This document shows, piece after piece, positions 7,951 through 16,553 of a stretch of DNA of 64,000 nt. Position numbers and translations under genes: made by a program. Origin of the DNA: DAITPV01 sp050692555 (GTDB lineage Bacteria > Actinomycetota > UBA4738 > CALAEC01); the NCBI GenBank assembly GCA_050692555.1, contig JBOGVS010000008.1, forward strand, positions 1 to 64,000, in the 5' to 3' direction. Below the pieces are notes generated by a model. The model saw only the letters and a program-made list of their open reading frames with translations. It had not been told where the DNA came from and made no database searches. Within the stretch, counting starts at the first letter, position 1. Each line of letters opens with the position of its first letter.

Positions 7951-10326
7951 GTGCCTGAGAAGCTTGACTCGAAGATCCTTCCGATGCTACCCCTGACCAC
8001 GGGGGTGGTCCTGCCACACATGGTCGTGACCCTCACCCTGGAGACCCCCGAGGCCCGGGCCGCTGTCGATGCCGCCCGCTCGGACGGCGGCGCCCTGCTC
8101 CTGGTCCCTCGAACGGAGGCCGGATCCTACGCACGGGTCGGCACCGTCGCGGTGATCGAAGAGATGGGCCGGACGCCCGGAGGCGCCCAGGCCCTGGTGA
8201 TCCGGGGCCTTCACCGGGCCCTGATCGGATCGGGCGTGGCGGGGACCGGAGAGGCCATCTGGGTTCAGGTCGAGGCCCGGCCGGACCCCGACCAGCCCTC
8301 GGAGCGGGCCGAGGAGCTGGCCCGCGAGTACCGGGCCGCCGTCCAGAGCATCGTGGAAGCCCGTGGACTGCCACAGGTGGCCGAGTTCCTCCGCGGCATC
8401 GACGGGCCCGGCGCCCTGGCGGACGTGGCCGGCTATTCATCCGACCTGTCCTTCGAGCAGAAGGTGGAGGTCCTGGAGACCCTGGACGTCGAGCGACGCC
8501 TGGAGAAGGTGCTGGCCTGGGCCAAGGACACGCTTGCCGAGCTCTCTCTCCAGGAGAAGATCCGGGACGAGGTCACCGAGGGGATGCAGAAGAACCAGCG
8601 CGAGTACATCCTTCGGCAGCAGCTCGAGGCCATCAGGAAGGAGCTGGGGGAGGACGACGAGGAAAACGTCGTCGAGGCGTACCGGACCAAGATCGAGGAA
8701 GCCGGGATGCCCGAGGCGGTCAAGGAGCAGGCCGAGCGGGAGCTCAAGCGCCTCGAGCGCATGTCCGCGGAGAACCCCGAGTCCGGCTGGATCCGGACGT
8801 ACCTGGACTGGTTGGTCGACATCCCCTGGTCGAAGCGAACCGAAGACAACCTGGAGATCGCCGATGCCCGCCGGGTCCTCGACGAGGATCACACCGGCCT
8901 CCACGACGTCAAGGACCGGATCATCGAGTACCTGGCGGTGCGCAAGCTCCGAGCCCAGCGTGGCCTGGCCGAGGTGTCTAGCGGGCGAGGATCCGGAGCC
9001 ATCCTCACTCTGATCGGCCCGCCGGGGGTGGGCAAGACCAGCCTGGGCGAGTCGGTGGCCCGGGCCCTGGGCCGGAAGTTCGTCCGGGTCTCCCTGGGCG
9101 GCATCCACGACGAAGCCGAGATCCGCGGACACCGGCGAACCTATGTCGGGGCCCTGCCGGGCCGGATCGTCCGAGCCCTCAAGGACGCCGGCACCAAGAA
9201 CCCGGTGATGATGCTGGACGAGATCGACAAGGTCGGGGCGGACTGGCGGGGCGACCCGTCGAGCGCGCTGCTCGAGGTCCTCGACCCGGCCCAGAACCAC
9301 ACCTTCAGGGACCACTACCTGGACGTGGACCTGGACCTGTCCGAGGTCCTGTTCATCACCACCGGCAACGTGGCCGAGACGATCCCCGGACCGCTGATGG
9401 ACCGGATGGAGATCATCCGCCTGGACGGGTACACGGAGGACGAGAAGCTGGCCATCGCCCGCGACCATCTCTTGGGCCGCCAGCTCGAGCGGAATGGCCT
9501 GGATCCTGCGGAGGTGGACATCGAAGACCATGCCCTGCGGACCATCGTGACCGACTACACCCGCGAGGCCGGGGTCCGCAACCTGGAGCGCGAGATCGGA
9601 AAGCTCCTCAGGAAGGTGGCCACCAAGGTGGCCGGGGGAACCGTGGAGCCGCCCGTGAAGGTGGAAGGAGGCGACGTCCGCGAGTACCTGGGACGCCAGA
9701 GGTTCTTCTTCGAAGCGGCCGAGCGGACCAGCGTCGCCGGAGTGGCCACCGGGCTCGCCGTCACCGGCACCGGGGGAGAGGTCCTGTTCGTCGAGGCCAC
9801 CCGGATGGACGAGGGCGACTTGAACGGCCGTGGCGGCGGTGGGCTGACCCTCACCGGGCAGCTCGGAGACGTGATGAAGGAGTCGGCCATGATCGGCCTG
9901 TCCTTCGTCCGCTCGCACGCCGGAGAGCTCGGAATCCCCGAGGACCGTCTCCGGGGACGGTTCCACGTCCACGTCCCGGCAGGAGCGGTTCCCAAGGACG
10001 GCCCCAGCGCCGGCGTGGCCATGACCATGGCGCTGGCCTCATTGCTGTCGGGCCGGCCGGTGAAGGCGTCGGTGGGGATGACCGGAGAGGTGACCCTCCA
10101 GGGTCGGGTGCTGCCGATCGGCGGCGTCAAGCAGAAGGTCCTGGCCGCGCATCGAGCCGGGCTCCAGGAGGTCATCCTCCCCAAGCGGAACGAAGGGGAT
10201 CTTGACGACGTCCCCGAGCAGGTGCGACGGGAGATGGGATTCCACCTGGTCGAGACCGTGGACCAGGCGCTGACCCTCTCCCTCGAGCCAGCCGACGCGG
10301 ACGCCGAGACCCCGACGGCCGCGTAA
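7951..10326 (+). CDS. lon: ATP-dependent Lon protease (LonA type)
   Basis: 791-residue LonA with all three parts. The N-terminal substrate-binding LAN domain (LPMLPLTTGVVLPHMVVTL) covers about 1-200. The AAA+ module has Walker A GPPGVGKT near residue 355, Walker B MLDEIDKV and a sensor segment TGNV. The C-terminal protease has the catalytic Ser in PKDGPSAG (near 686) and the expected Lys some 40 residues later (the GVKQKVLAAHR region). It degrades misfolded and regulatory proteins in the cytoplasm. A weak SigR-like element (TGGAAT at 7891, GTT at 7916) lies upstream. The start is GTG at 7951 after a GGGAGATAT stretch. Confidence 0.95.
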   Translation: MPEKLDSKILPMLPLTTGVVLPHMVVTLTLETPEARAAVDAARSDGGALLLVPRTEAGSYARVGTVAVIEEMGRTPGGAQALVIRGLHRALIGSGVAGTGEAIWVQVEARPDPDQPSERAEELAREYRAAVQSIVEARGLPQVAEFLRGIDGPGALADVAGYSSDLSFEQKVEVLETLDVERRLEKVLAWAKDTLAELSLQEKIRDEVTEGMQKNQREYILRQQLEAIRKELGEDDEENVVEAYRTKIEEAGMPEAVKEQAERELKRLERMSAENPESGWIRTYLDWLVDIPWSKRTEDNLEIADARRVLDEDHTGLHDVKDRIIEYLAVRKLRAQRGLAEVSSGRGSGAILTLIGPPGVGKTSLGESVARALGRKFVRVSLGGIHDEAEIRGHRRTYVGALPGRIVRALKDAGTKNPVMMLDEIDKVGADWRGDPSSALLEVLDPAQNHTFRDHYLDVDLDLSEVLFITTGNVAETIPGPLMDRMEIIRLDGYTEDEKLAIARDHLLGRQLERNGLDPAEVDIEDHALRTIVTDYTREAGVRNLEREIGKLLRKVATKVAGGTVEPPVKVEGGDVREYLGRQRFFFEAAERTSVAGVATGLAVTGTGGEVLFVEATRMDEGDLNGRGGGGLTLTGQLGDVMKESAMIGLSFVRSHAGELGIPEDRLRGRFHVHVPAGAVPKDGPSAGVAMTMALASLLSGRPVKASVGMTGEVTLQGRVLPIGGVKQKVLAAHRAGLQEVILPKRNEGDLDDVPEQVRREMGFHLVETVDQALTLSLEPADADAETPTAA

Positions 10327-10517
10327 GCGCCCTCTCGCCGGTCAAGCGGCGGCGACCTATACTCAGCCCACGGCGTCCCACGCCGAACCCCCAACCCGGC
10401 GCTCACGCCGCCGGCCCAGAGGGGGCAAAGGGGCTTCGCCTCGGGGTTGTCGGTCGAACTCGGACCGCCGGGCCCGGGGAGCGTGAGTCCTCGGCTCGCC
10501 GGCCACGAGGAGGACCG

Positions 10518-11174
10518 ATGACCGAGGACAAGGCTCGGAAGCAAGCCGTTCGCAAGCGGATGGCCAAGACCGGCGAGCGGTACACCGCGGCTCGCCGTCA
10601 CGTCGTCAAGGAAGCAGCTCTCCCGCCACGCGTCACCGAACCCGGTTGGTCGGAAGAAGCCGTCCGGCAAGGCACCGGGAAGGGCTGGGACGACTGGTTC
10701 CGGATCCTGGATGGATGGGGTGGGACCTCTCGGGCTCATCGAGAGATCACGGAGTATCTCCACAGAGAGCATGGGGTCCAGGCGTGGTGGACGCAGTCGG
10801 TCGCCGCGGGATACGAGCGAGCGCGGGGGATGCGGGCCCTCCACCAGGTTGCCGGCGAGTTCCAGGTCACCGTGTCGAAGACGTTCCCGGTCGGCGTGGT
10901 GGAGCTGTGCCTGGCGTTCGAAGATGCCGATCGCAGGCGCCGGTGGCTGGAGGCCAGGACGTTGAAGCTCCGGACCAACCAACCGGGGAAGTCGGCGCGC
11001 TACGACTTCCGGGACGGGACCTCGAGGGTCCACGCGTACTTCACGTCCAAGGGTCGGGGGAAGTCGAGCCTGGCGATCATGCACGAACGGCTCCCCGACG
11101 CCGAGTCGGTCGAGAAGCTGCGGTCGTTCTGGAAGGAGCGGCTGACCCGCCTCGGCGAGATCCTGGAGTCATAG
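10518..11174 (+). CDS. Conserved hypothetical protein with basic N-terminal segment
   Basis: 218 residues. The first 30 are strongly basic (KARKQAVRKRMAKTGERYTAARR), a segment also seen at the start of other small actinobacterial proteins. A helical middle (GKGWDDWFRILDGWGG, then REITEYLHREHGVQAWW) is followed by a C-terminal beta-rich region resembling an SRPBCC/START-type fold (VSKTFPVGVVELCLAFED, then a late helix with SVEKLRSFWKERLTRL). I cannot assign a substrate or reaction. A TATACT box at 10358 and a short CGGCGT/ACGCCG hairpin at 10371-10385 lie in the 190-base gap after lon. Confidence 0.6.
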   Translation: MTEDKARKQAVRKRMAKTGERYTAARRHVVKEAALPPRVTEPGWSEEAVRQGTGKGWDDWFRILDGWGGTSRAHREITEYLHREHGVQAWWTQSVAAGYERARGMRALHQVAGEFQVTVSKTFPVGVVELCLAFEDADRRRRWLEARTLKLRTNQPGKSARYDFRDGTSRVHAYFTSKGRGKSSLAIMHERLPDAESVEKLRSFWKERLTRLGEILES

Positions 11175-11244
11175 GCGCGGCAGCTATGGAGGCGGCGGCA
11201 CGGCTCCCCGGGCCGCCGCCCCCGTTTCGGTACGCTGACGGCCG

Positions 11245-12300
11245 GTGGCCGAGCGCGTCCTCAGCACCCGGGAGCTCAACCGGGCCCTGCTGGCTCGCCA
11301 GCTGTTGCTGGAGCGATCCACGCTTCCGCTCAGCCGTGCCATCGAACAGGTCGGGGGGCTGCAGACGCAGTACGCGCCGTCGGCATACATCGGGCTGTGG
11401 TCTCGGCTCCACGACTTCCGACGGGAGGCCCTGACCAGGGCTCTGGAACAGCGGCGAGTCGTTCAGGCCACGCTCATGCGAGTGACCATCCACATGGTCT
11501 CGGCCGCCGACTACTGGCCGTTCGTCGAGGCCATCAGGAAGGGGCGTCGGGAGTGGTGGCAGCGGGTGCAGCGCCACCACGTCGAGGGTCTGGACATGAA
11601 GAAGGTTGCCGCGCTCCTGCGGAAGTCGCTCAAGGACGGGCCCCGGCCACAGGCCGAGCTCAGGGACCTGCTGAAGGAGGCCGGGTTCCCCATGCCGGCC
11701 GCGTGGTCGGGCGCACCGATGTGGCTGGACCTGGTGAGGGTCCCTCCTTCCGGCACATGGGAGCGCAGGCGAGCCGACCTGTACGGGCTGGCCGAGGACT
11801 GGCTGAGGCCTTCGAAGGCCACCGAGGCCCAGGGTCGGGAGCTTCTGATCCGCCGGTACCTTGGCGGCTTCGGCCCCGCGTCCGTGAACGACATCGCCAA
11901 CTGGGCCGGACTGCCGGTGACCACCCTGCGCCCCGTGGCCGAGCGGCTCAGGCTGCGGCGGTTCCGCGACGAGGTGGGCGGTGAGCTCCTCGATCTGCCC
12001 CGAGCGCCGATGCCGGACGCGGACATACCCGCGCCGGTGCGGTTCATCCCGACCTGGGACGCCGCGCTCCTGGTCCACGCCCGGCGCACCCAGATCCTCC
12101 CGGAGGACTATCGCCCGCTGGTGTTCAATACGAAGACGCCGCACTCGGTCCCCGCCTTCACCATCGACGGGGCGGTGGCGGGGACGTGGCGCTACGAGAA
12201 AGGCCGGGTGCGCCTGGAACCCTTCGCCTCGATCCCCCGGAGAGCTCGCCGGGAGCTGGAGGACGAGACCAAGCGTCTAACGGCGTTCCACGCGGCCTGA
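11245..12300 (+). CDS. AlkZ/YcaQ-like DNA glycosylase (HTH_42 winged-helix family)
   Basis: 351 residues. The N-terminal region has VGGLQTQYAPSAYIGLWSR, which carries the QTQ-type active-site motif of the AlkZ/AlkX winged-helix glycosylases. Tandem winged-helix segments follow (LLIRRYLGGFGPASVNDIANWAG and onward). The end, with a pocket-lining FIPTWDAALL, fits the family. Characterised members excise bulky or alkylated bases or unhook interstrand cross-links; the exact lesion is unknown here. The start is a GTG at 11245 without a strong ribosome site, so it is uncertain. Tag, another alkylation-repair enzyme, lies 1 kb away but on a separate unit. Confidence 0.8.
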   Translation: MAERVLSTRELNRALLARQLLLERSTLPLSRAIEQVGGLQTQYAPSAYIGLWSRLHDFRREALTRALEQRRVVQATLMRVTIHMVSAADYWPFVEAIRKGRREWWQRVQRHHVEGLDMKKVAALLRKSLKDGPRPQAELRDLLKEAGFPMPAAWSGAPMWLDLVRVPPSGTWERRRADLYGLAEDWLRPSKATEAQGRELLIRRYLGGFGPASVNDIANWAGLPVTTLRPVAERLRLRRFRDEVGGELLDLPRAPMPDADIPAPVRFIPTWDAALLVHARRTQILPEDYRPLVFNTKTPHSVPAFTIDGAVAGTWRYEKGRVRLEPFASIPRRARRELEDETKRLTAFHAA

Positions 12301-12309
12301 CGGGTGGAG

Positions 12310-13290
12310 CTACGTCCGGTCCGGCCCTCGCGGATCTCCGTAGTTCTGAAGGACGCGTTCCAGGAGCGAGGGCCGGTCGGTCATCACGCCGTCGACCCCG
12401 ATCCCGATCAACCATTCCATCGTCGGACGGTCGTTGATCGTCCATACATGGACCGCGAGCCCATTGGCCTGGGCGTCGGCCACGAAGTCCTCGGTCACCA
12501 CGGTGAGGCCTTCGAAGACGATGGGGACCTGAAGGGCGTGGTACCTGGGGTTCGGGGCTCCGGGGAGTGGCCCCTGGCTGCTTGCCCAGAACGCCGCGGT
12601 CTCCGCGGTTCCCGTGGCCGTGCTGACCCCCGGCGCATGGAGCTTGAAGCGCTCCACCGCATGATCCAGGAATGAGACCACGATGGTGTCGGTGGTCCGG
12701 TCGAACTCCGCCAGGAGGGCCGCCAGCTCTTCTTCGTACGGCACGGTGTCCGGGGCCGTGGCCTTGATCTCGATGTTGATGAACATGCCGGGGAAGGTCT
12801 CCAGGACCTCCCGAAGCGTCGGGATCCGGAAGTCGTTGGCCTCAAAGGAGCGGGTCCACCGTCGCGGCAGGCGGCGCTCACCGGTGGCGAATCCTCGGTA
12901 CGCGTAGGCGGATTCGTGTTGCCCGTGGCATGTCCCGCAGCCGGGCACGAACCAATACGCCGCATCCAGGGTCTTGACCTGCTCGAGGGTCATCTGGTCG
13001 ACCCGGCCCTCACCATTCGTGGTGCGGTCCACGGTGGGATCGTGGATGACCACCAGCTCCCGGTCGGCGGTGGCGTGGACGTCCAGCTCCAGGACGTCCG
13101 AGCCTTTCTGAGCGGCGGTCTTGAACGCGAACAGGGTGTCGGATGGGGCCTCGATCTCACCACCCTGGTGGGCGATGTTCAGCACCCGGCGGTCCAGCCA
13201 GGGGTTCGGGTCTAAGGGCCCGGCGGCCGCCGGGCCGGGAATCACCGTGGCCAGGAGCACAGCGGCGATCATTCCCATGGGGCGCTTCAT
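12310..13290 (-). CDS. Secreted glycerophosphodiester phosphodiesterase
   Basis: 326 residues with a signal peptide (basic start, hydrophobic run MIAAVLLATVIPGPAAA, probable cleavage near 23). The GDPD TIM barrel keeps NIAHQGGEIEAPSDTL (catalytic His and the Glu that follows), VLELDVHATADRELVVIHD with its metal Glu/Asp and second catalytic His, and the late INIEIKA strand. It would hydrolyse glycerophosphodiesters outside the membrane to sn-glycerol-3-phosphate and an alcohol. An insertion after AAYWFVPG contains CGTCH, a CxxCH pattern. It is convergent with the AlkZ-like gene (9-base gap). Confidence 0.88.
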   Translation of the reverse strand: MKRPMGMIAAVLLATVIPGPAAAGPLDPNPWLDRRVLNIAHQGGEIEAPSDTLFAFKTAAQKGSDVLELDVHATADRELVVIHDPTVDRTTNGEGRVDQMTLEQVKTLDAAYWFVPGCGTCHGQHESAYAYRGFATGERRLPRRWTRSFEANDFRIPTLREVLETFPGMFINIEIKATAPDTVPYEEELAALLAEFDRTTDTIVVSFLDHAVERFKLHAPGVSTATGTAETAAFWASSQGPLPGAPNPRYHALQVPIVFEGLTVVTEDFVADAQANGLAVHVWTINDRPTMEWLIGIGVDGVMTDRPSLLERVLQNYGDPRGPDRT

Positions 13291-13373
13291 GCAATGGAGT
13301 TCTCCGTTCCGTCTCCTGGTCCTCCTCTCGGCTAGGATCGGTTCACGCGGAGTTCAGCTTCCCGAGGCCGAAC

Positions 13374-14009
13374 GTGAGCGTCCCCGGCATCACCGTCGCT
13401 GAGGACGGGATGGCCCGATGCTGGTGGTCCTCCGACTACCCCCTGTACCGGCGGTACCACGATGCGGAATGGGCTCGCCCCGTCAAAGACGATCCACGGC
13501 TCTTCGAGATGCTGTGCCTCGAGGGATTCCAGTCCGGCCTGAGCTGGCTGACCATCCTCCGCAAGAGGGAGAACTTCCGGAAGGCATTCAGGGACTTCGA
13601 GATTCCGGTTGTGGCCCGGTTCAGCCGGCGGAGCGTGGACCGTCTGTTGAAGGACCCGGGGATCGTTCGCAACCGAGCGAAGATCGAGGCCACCATCAAC
13701 AACGCCCACCGGTGCATCGAGCTGATCGGTGAGTTCGGGAGCTTCGCCCGCTACGTGTGGCGGTTCGAGCCACAGGAGAGCTCACGTCCCGTCGACCATG
13801 CCACCTTGACTCAGCTCACCTGGAGCCCGGAATCGAAGGCGTTGAGCAAGGACCTGCGACGCCGGGGGTGGTCGTTCGTGGGTCCCACCACCGCCTACTC
13901 CTTCATGGAGGCGGTGGGCCTGGTGAACGACCACCTCGAGGGATGCGACATCCGCGACGAGGTGGAGAAGGAACGCCGCGCCTTCCGGCTGCCTCCGGGG
14001 ACGCGTTAG
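13374..14009 (+). CDS. tag: DNA-3-methyladenine glycosylase I
   Basis: 211-residue Tag-family enzyme. The conserved start DGMARCWWSSDYPLYRRYHDAEW is followed by CLEGFQSGLSWLTILRKRENF, which holds the active-site Glu and aromatic pocket residues. The late GPTTAYSFMEAVGLVNDHLEGC carries the C-terminal zinc-ligand region. It removes 3-methyladenine from alkylated DNA. The GTG at 13374 gives the short leader typical of actinobacterial Tag proteins; an ATG at 13410 is an alternative. The gene is divergent from the GDPD gene, whose start lies about 80 bases away. Confidence 0.92.
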   Translation: MSVPGITVAEDGMARCWWSSDYPLYRRYHDAEWARPVKDDPRLFEMLCLEGFQSGLSWLTILRKRENFRKAFRDFEIPVVARFSRRSVDRLLKDPGIVRNRAKIEATINNAHRCIELIGEFGSFARYVWRFEPQESSRPVDHATLTQLTWSPESKALSKDLRRRGWSFVGPTTAYSFMEAVGLVNDHLEGCDIRDEVEKERRAFRLPPGTR

Positions 14010-14018
14010 TTCGTTGGC

Positions 14019-14783
14019 TCAGGAGCCATCGAGCGTCCCGAACGTCTCTCCGGCGGCGATGATGAACGCGGCGCCGCTGGGGTCGGCAACGACCGAGAAT
14101 CGCCCGACGGGGATGTCCATGGGAGGAAGCCTCACGGTTCCCCCGAGCTGCTCGACCTTCCCGACGCTCGCGTCGGCGTCGGCCACCCTGAACGTCACCG
14201 TCCACCGGGCGTCGTCCCCCTCGACGGGGGCGGGGGCGTGGACGCCGGCGATGAGCAGGTCGCCCATGGCGAAGCCGGCACGTTCGATGGATCCGGGGAC
14301 GTCGGTGCTGGTCCAGCCGAACAGGCTCCCGTAGAAGTCTTTGGCTGCCTTCACGTTCGGCGTCGTCAGCTCGTTCCAGCTCCAGGTCCCCACCTCGTTC
14401 ACCAGCTCCGCCCCGCCGAAGCCCGCCGCCTGCCACAGGCAGACCTCCGCGCCGCTGGGCTCCCGGATGACGGACATCCGAGCCGCCCCGGTGACATCGG
14501 AGGGCTGGACCTTCACCTCCGCGCCGAGCTCCTGGGCCGCGGCGGTGGTCTTGCCCACATCGTCCGCCGAGATGTAGGAGCTCCAGCCGGTGCCCTCGTC
14601 AGCGGCGTGCTCGTGGAGCCCGGTGACCACCTTCCCGTCGAGCCGGGCCATGGTGTAGCCGGGGACGTCCTCGAACTCCCACCCGAGCAGGCCCCCGTAG
14701 AACGTCTTGGCCCCCGGGACGTCGGTGGTGCCCAGGTCGATCCAGCAGAACACCCCGTTCGGATACTCCTTCACCGATCCCAT
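14019..14783 (-). CDS. Tandem-VOC-domain protein (glyoxalase-like)
   Basis: 254 residues made of two VOC domains. The first (about 10-118) starts FCWIDLGTTDVPGAKTFYGGLLGW. The second (about 131-250) starts WSWNELTTPNVKAAKDFYGSLFGW. Each ends in a DPSGA or EPSGA strand. The pattern resembles the actinobacterial two-domain glyoxalase-like proteins (CFP32 type), whose catalytic role is unclear. The ATG at 14783 has GAGAGGAGG just upstream on the minus strand. It is convergent with tag and divergent from the hydrolase operon. Confidence 0.85.
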   Translation of the reverse strand: MGSVKEYPNGVFCWIDLGTTDVPGAKTFYGGLLGWEFEDVPGYTMARLDGKVVTGLHEHAADEGTGWSSYISADDVGKTTAAAQELGAEVKVQPSDVTGAARMSVIREPSGAEVCLWQAAGFGGAELVNEVGTWSWNELTTPNVKAAKDFYGSLFGWTSTDVPGSIERAGFAMGDLLIAGVHAPAPVEGDDARWTVTFRVADADASVGKVEQLGGTVRLPPMDIPVGRFSVVADPSGAAFIIAAGETFGTLDGS

Positions 14784-14821
14784 TCCGCCTCCTCTCGTCT
14801 CGTCTAACCGTACCCCGCCGC

Positions 14822-14868
14822 TTGACAGCAGAAATCATTCAAACGTACGATTCAAACAATCGTTTGAA
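14822..14868 (+). promoter_or_regulatory. Promoter overlapping a probable TetR operator
   Basis: A TTGACA at 14822-14827 and TACGAT at 14846-14851 (18-base spacer) make a good promoter for the hydrolase-tetR operon. The sequence TTCAAAC occurs at 14838-14844 and 14851-14857, and its reverse complement GTTTGAA at 14862-14868, giving the palindrome TTCAAACAATCGTTTGAA (14851-14868). It covers the -10 and start region. Because the second gene of the operon encodes a TetR-type repressor, autoregulation is the likely logic. Confidence 0.6.
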
Positions 14869-14878
14869 GGAGGAGCGC

Positions 14879-15799
14879 ATGGCCTCAGGAGTCCAGCGTG
14901 TCGAGCGGCGGCCCACCTGGCTGCCGGAGCAGGAATGGCCCTTCGCGTCCCGGTTCGTCGATGTGGGAGAGGGGCCCATCCATTACCTGGACGAGGGAAC
15001 CGGACCGCCACTCCTTTTCGTGAACGCCGGGGTCGTGTGGTCCTTCGCGTTCAGGGACCTCATCCTTGGGCTCCGTGACCGGTTCCGATGCGTGACGCTG
15101 GACTTCCCGGGCTCCGGACTGTCCGCTCACTGGGAGGGGTACCGGCCGGGGCTGGATGCGGCGTCGGGCATCCTCGACCGATTCGTGGCGGAGCTCGGGC
15201 TCCAGGACGTGACGCTGGTCGTCAACGACCTGAGGGGCCCGGTGGCGTTCGGATCCGCCGGGCGGCAACCGGACCTGGTCCGGGGGATGGTGGTCGTCGA
15301 GGCGTTCGGGTGGCCGCTCTCTCGGGAGAACCCCAAGGTCGCTCGGATGCTCCGGTTCGCCGGAGGTCGAATGGTGGGAGCTCTCAACACCGCGACCAAC
15401 CTCGTGGCCCGGGCCACCTCCACGTCGTTCGGTGTCGGCAGACACCTGAGCCGCGCAGGTCGCAGGGCCTTCCGAGGCTCCTACCGGGATCGGAGGGTGC
15501 GGCGGAACGGGCTGCTCATGCTGCGCGACGCCGCCACGGCCGATCCGTACCTCGAGGCGGTCGATCGCACGGTGAGGTCCGCCCTCGCGACGAAGCCGGT
15601 GCTGTTGGTGTTCGGGGAGCGCAGTCCGGTCCGTCGGGAGGGCTTCCCCGACCAGTGGAGAGAGCGGTTCCCGGATGCACCCCTGGTGATCGTTGAGGGT
15701 GGGCATCACTTCCCGCAGTGCGACGACCCGCCTGGAGTGGCGAACGCCATCCGCTCGTGGTGGGCGGCTCACGTCGAGCCGATGGGATCCGGTCGTTGA
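14879..15799 (+). CDS. Alpha/beta hydrolase, haloalkane-dehalogenase-like
   Basis: 306 residues. An early oxyanion-type segment is LLFVNAGVVWSFAFRDLI. The nucleophile elbow reads VVNDLRGPVAFGSA, so the nucleophile is an Asp as in haloalkane dehalogenases and epoxide hydrolases rather than Ser. The family's usual Trp after that Asp is Leu here, so dehalogenase activity is doubtful. An acid candidate lies in VFGERSP and the catalytic His in VEGGHHFPQ. The ATG at 14879 follows AAGGAGGAG. Its stop overlaps the TetR start (TTGA), and the shared promoter region holds a palindromic operator. Confidence 0.8.
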   Translation: MASGVQRVERRPTWLPEQEWPFASRFVDVGEGPIHYLDEGTGPPLLFVNAGVVWSFAFRDLILGLRDRFRCVTLDFPGSGLSAHWEGYRPGLDAASGILDRFVAELGLQDVTLVVNDLRGPVAFGSAGRQPDLVRGMVVVEAFGWPLSRENPKVARMLRFAGGRMVGALNTATNLVARATSTSFGVGRHLSRAGRRAFRGSYRDRRVRRNGLLMLRDAATADPYLEAVDRTVRSALATKPVLLVFGERSPVRREGFPDQWRERFPDAPLVIVEGGHHFPQCDDPPGVANAIRSWWAAHVEPMGSGR

Positions 15800-16464
15800 C
15801 GCGGGCCAGGACCGTGGGGCCGGAGGCACAACGAAGCTCCGGCGGGGAATCCACCCGCCGCCGGATCATCGGTGCTGCGGAGAGCCTGTTCGCCAGGAAG
15901 GGCTTCGCCGGGACCTCCCTGCGAGAGATCACCGGGGTCGCCGGCGTGAACGTGGCCGCGATCCACTACCACTTCGGCTCGAAGGAGGAGCTCCTTCGAG
16001 CGGTCCTGGCCCGGATCGTCGAGCCCGTGAACGGCGAGCGGTTGCGCCTCCTGGACCAGGCCGAGGCCGCCGCGGCGCCGGATGCTCCCACCGTCGAGGC
16101 GATCCTGGACGCCTTCCTGGCGCCCGATCTGCGAGCCATCCACGAGCTCGGTCCCCGAGGTGCGGTGATCACCCGATTCATGGGGCGCTCCTACACGGAG
16201 CCGTCCGACCTGGTTCGGACGCTGGTCCAGGAGCACTTCGGAGAGGTCGGCCGACGATTCCACGGCGCGCTGTGCCGGGCGGTGCCGGAGGTCTCCCCGG
16301 AGGAGATGTTCTGGCGTCTCATGGCCGTGGTGGCCGTGATCACGTACATGCTGGGTGCGTCGGAGGAAGCGAGCGGCCTGCTCGACCCCGATGACCCCGA
16401 CGCCGCGCTCCACAGGATGGTGGCGTTCCTGAGCCCGGGGGTCCGGGCTCCGTCGCCAGGCTGA
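15796..16464 (+). CDS. TetR-family transcriptional regulator
   Basis: About 222 residues. The N-terminal helix-turn-helix runs TRRRIIGAAESLFARKGFAGTSLREIT and continues into NVAAIHYHFGSKEELLRAVL, the canonical TetR signature. The larger C-terminal ligand domain resembles the TetR_C group of CecR/YbiH type. The start is ambiguous: TTG 15796 overlaps the hydrolase stop, and GTG 15814 is an alternative. It probably represses the hydrolase operon through the palindrome at 14851-14868. Confidence 0.85.
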   Translation: MTRARTVGPEAQRSSGGESTRRRIIGAAESLFARKGFAGTSLREITGVAGVNVAAIHYHFGSKEELLRAVLARIVEPVNGERLRLLDQAEAAAAPDAPTVEAILDAFLAPDLRAIHELGPRGAVITRFMGRSYTEPSDLVRTLVQEHFGEVGRRFHGALCRAVPEVSPEEMFWRLMAVVAVITYMLGASEEASGLLDPDDPDAALHRMVAFLSPGVRAPSPG

Positions 16465-16553
16465 CGCGAGTTCCACTGTCTGTCATTCAGGGGACAACGG
16501 CCGTTCACGACCCATCGCTATGGTCGGCTCAGCCCAACGGAAGGGAGGCGGTC

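Noticed and set aside
16495..16515. PHO box before the PhoX-like gene
   Set aside because: Only one GTTCACG unit is present without an 11-base repeat partner.
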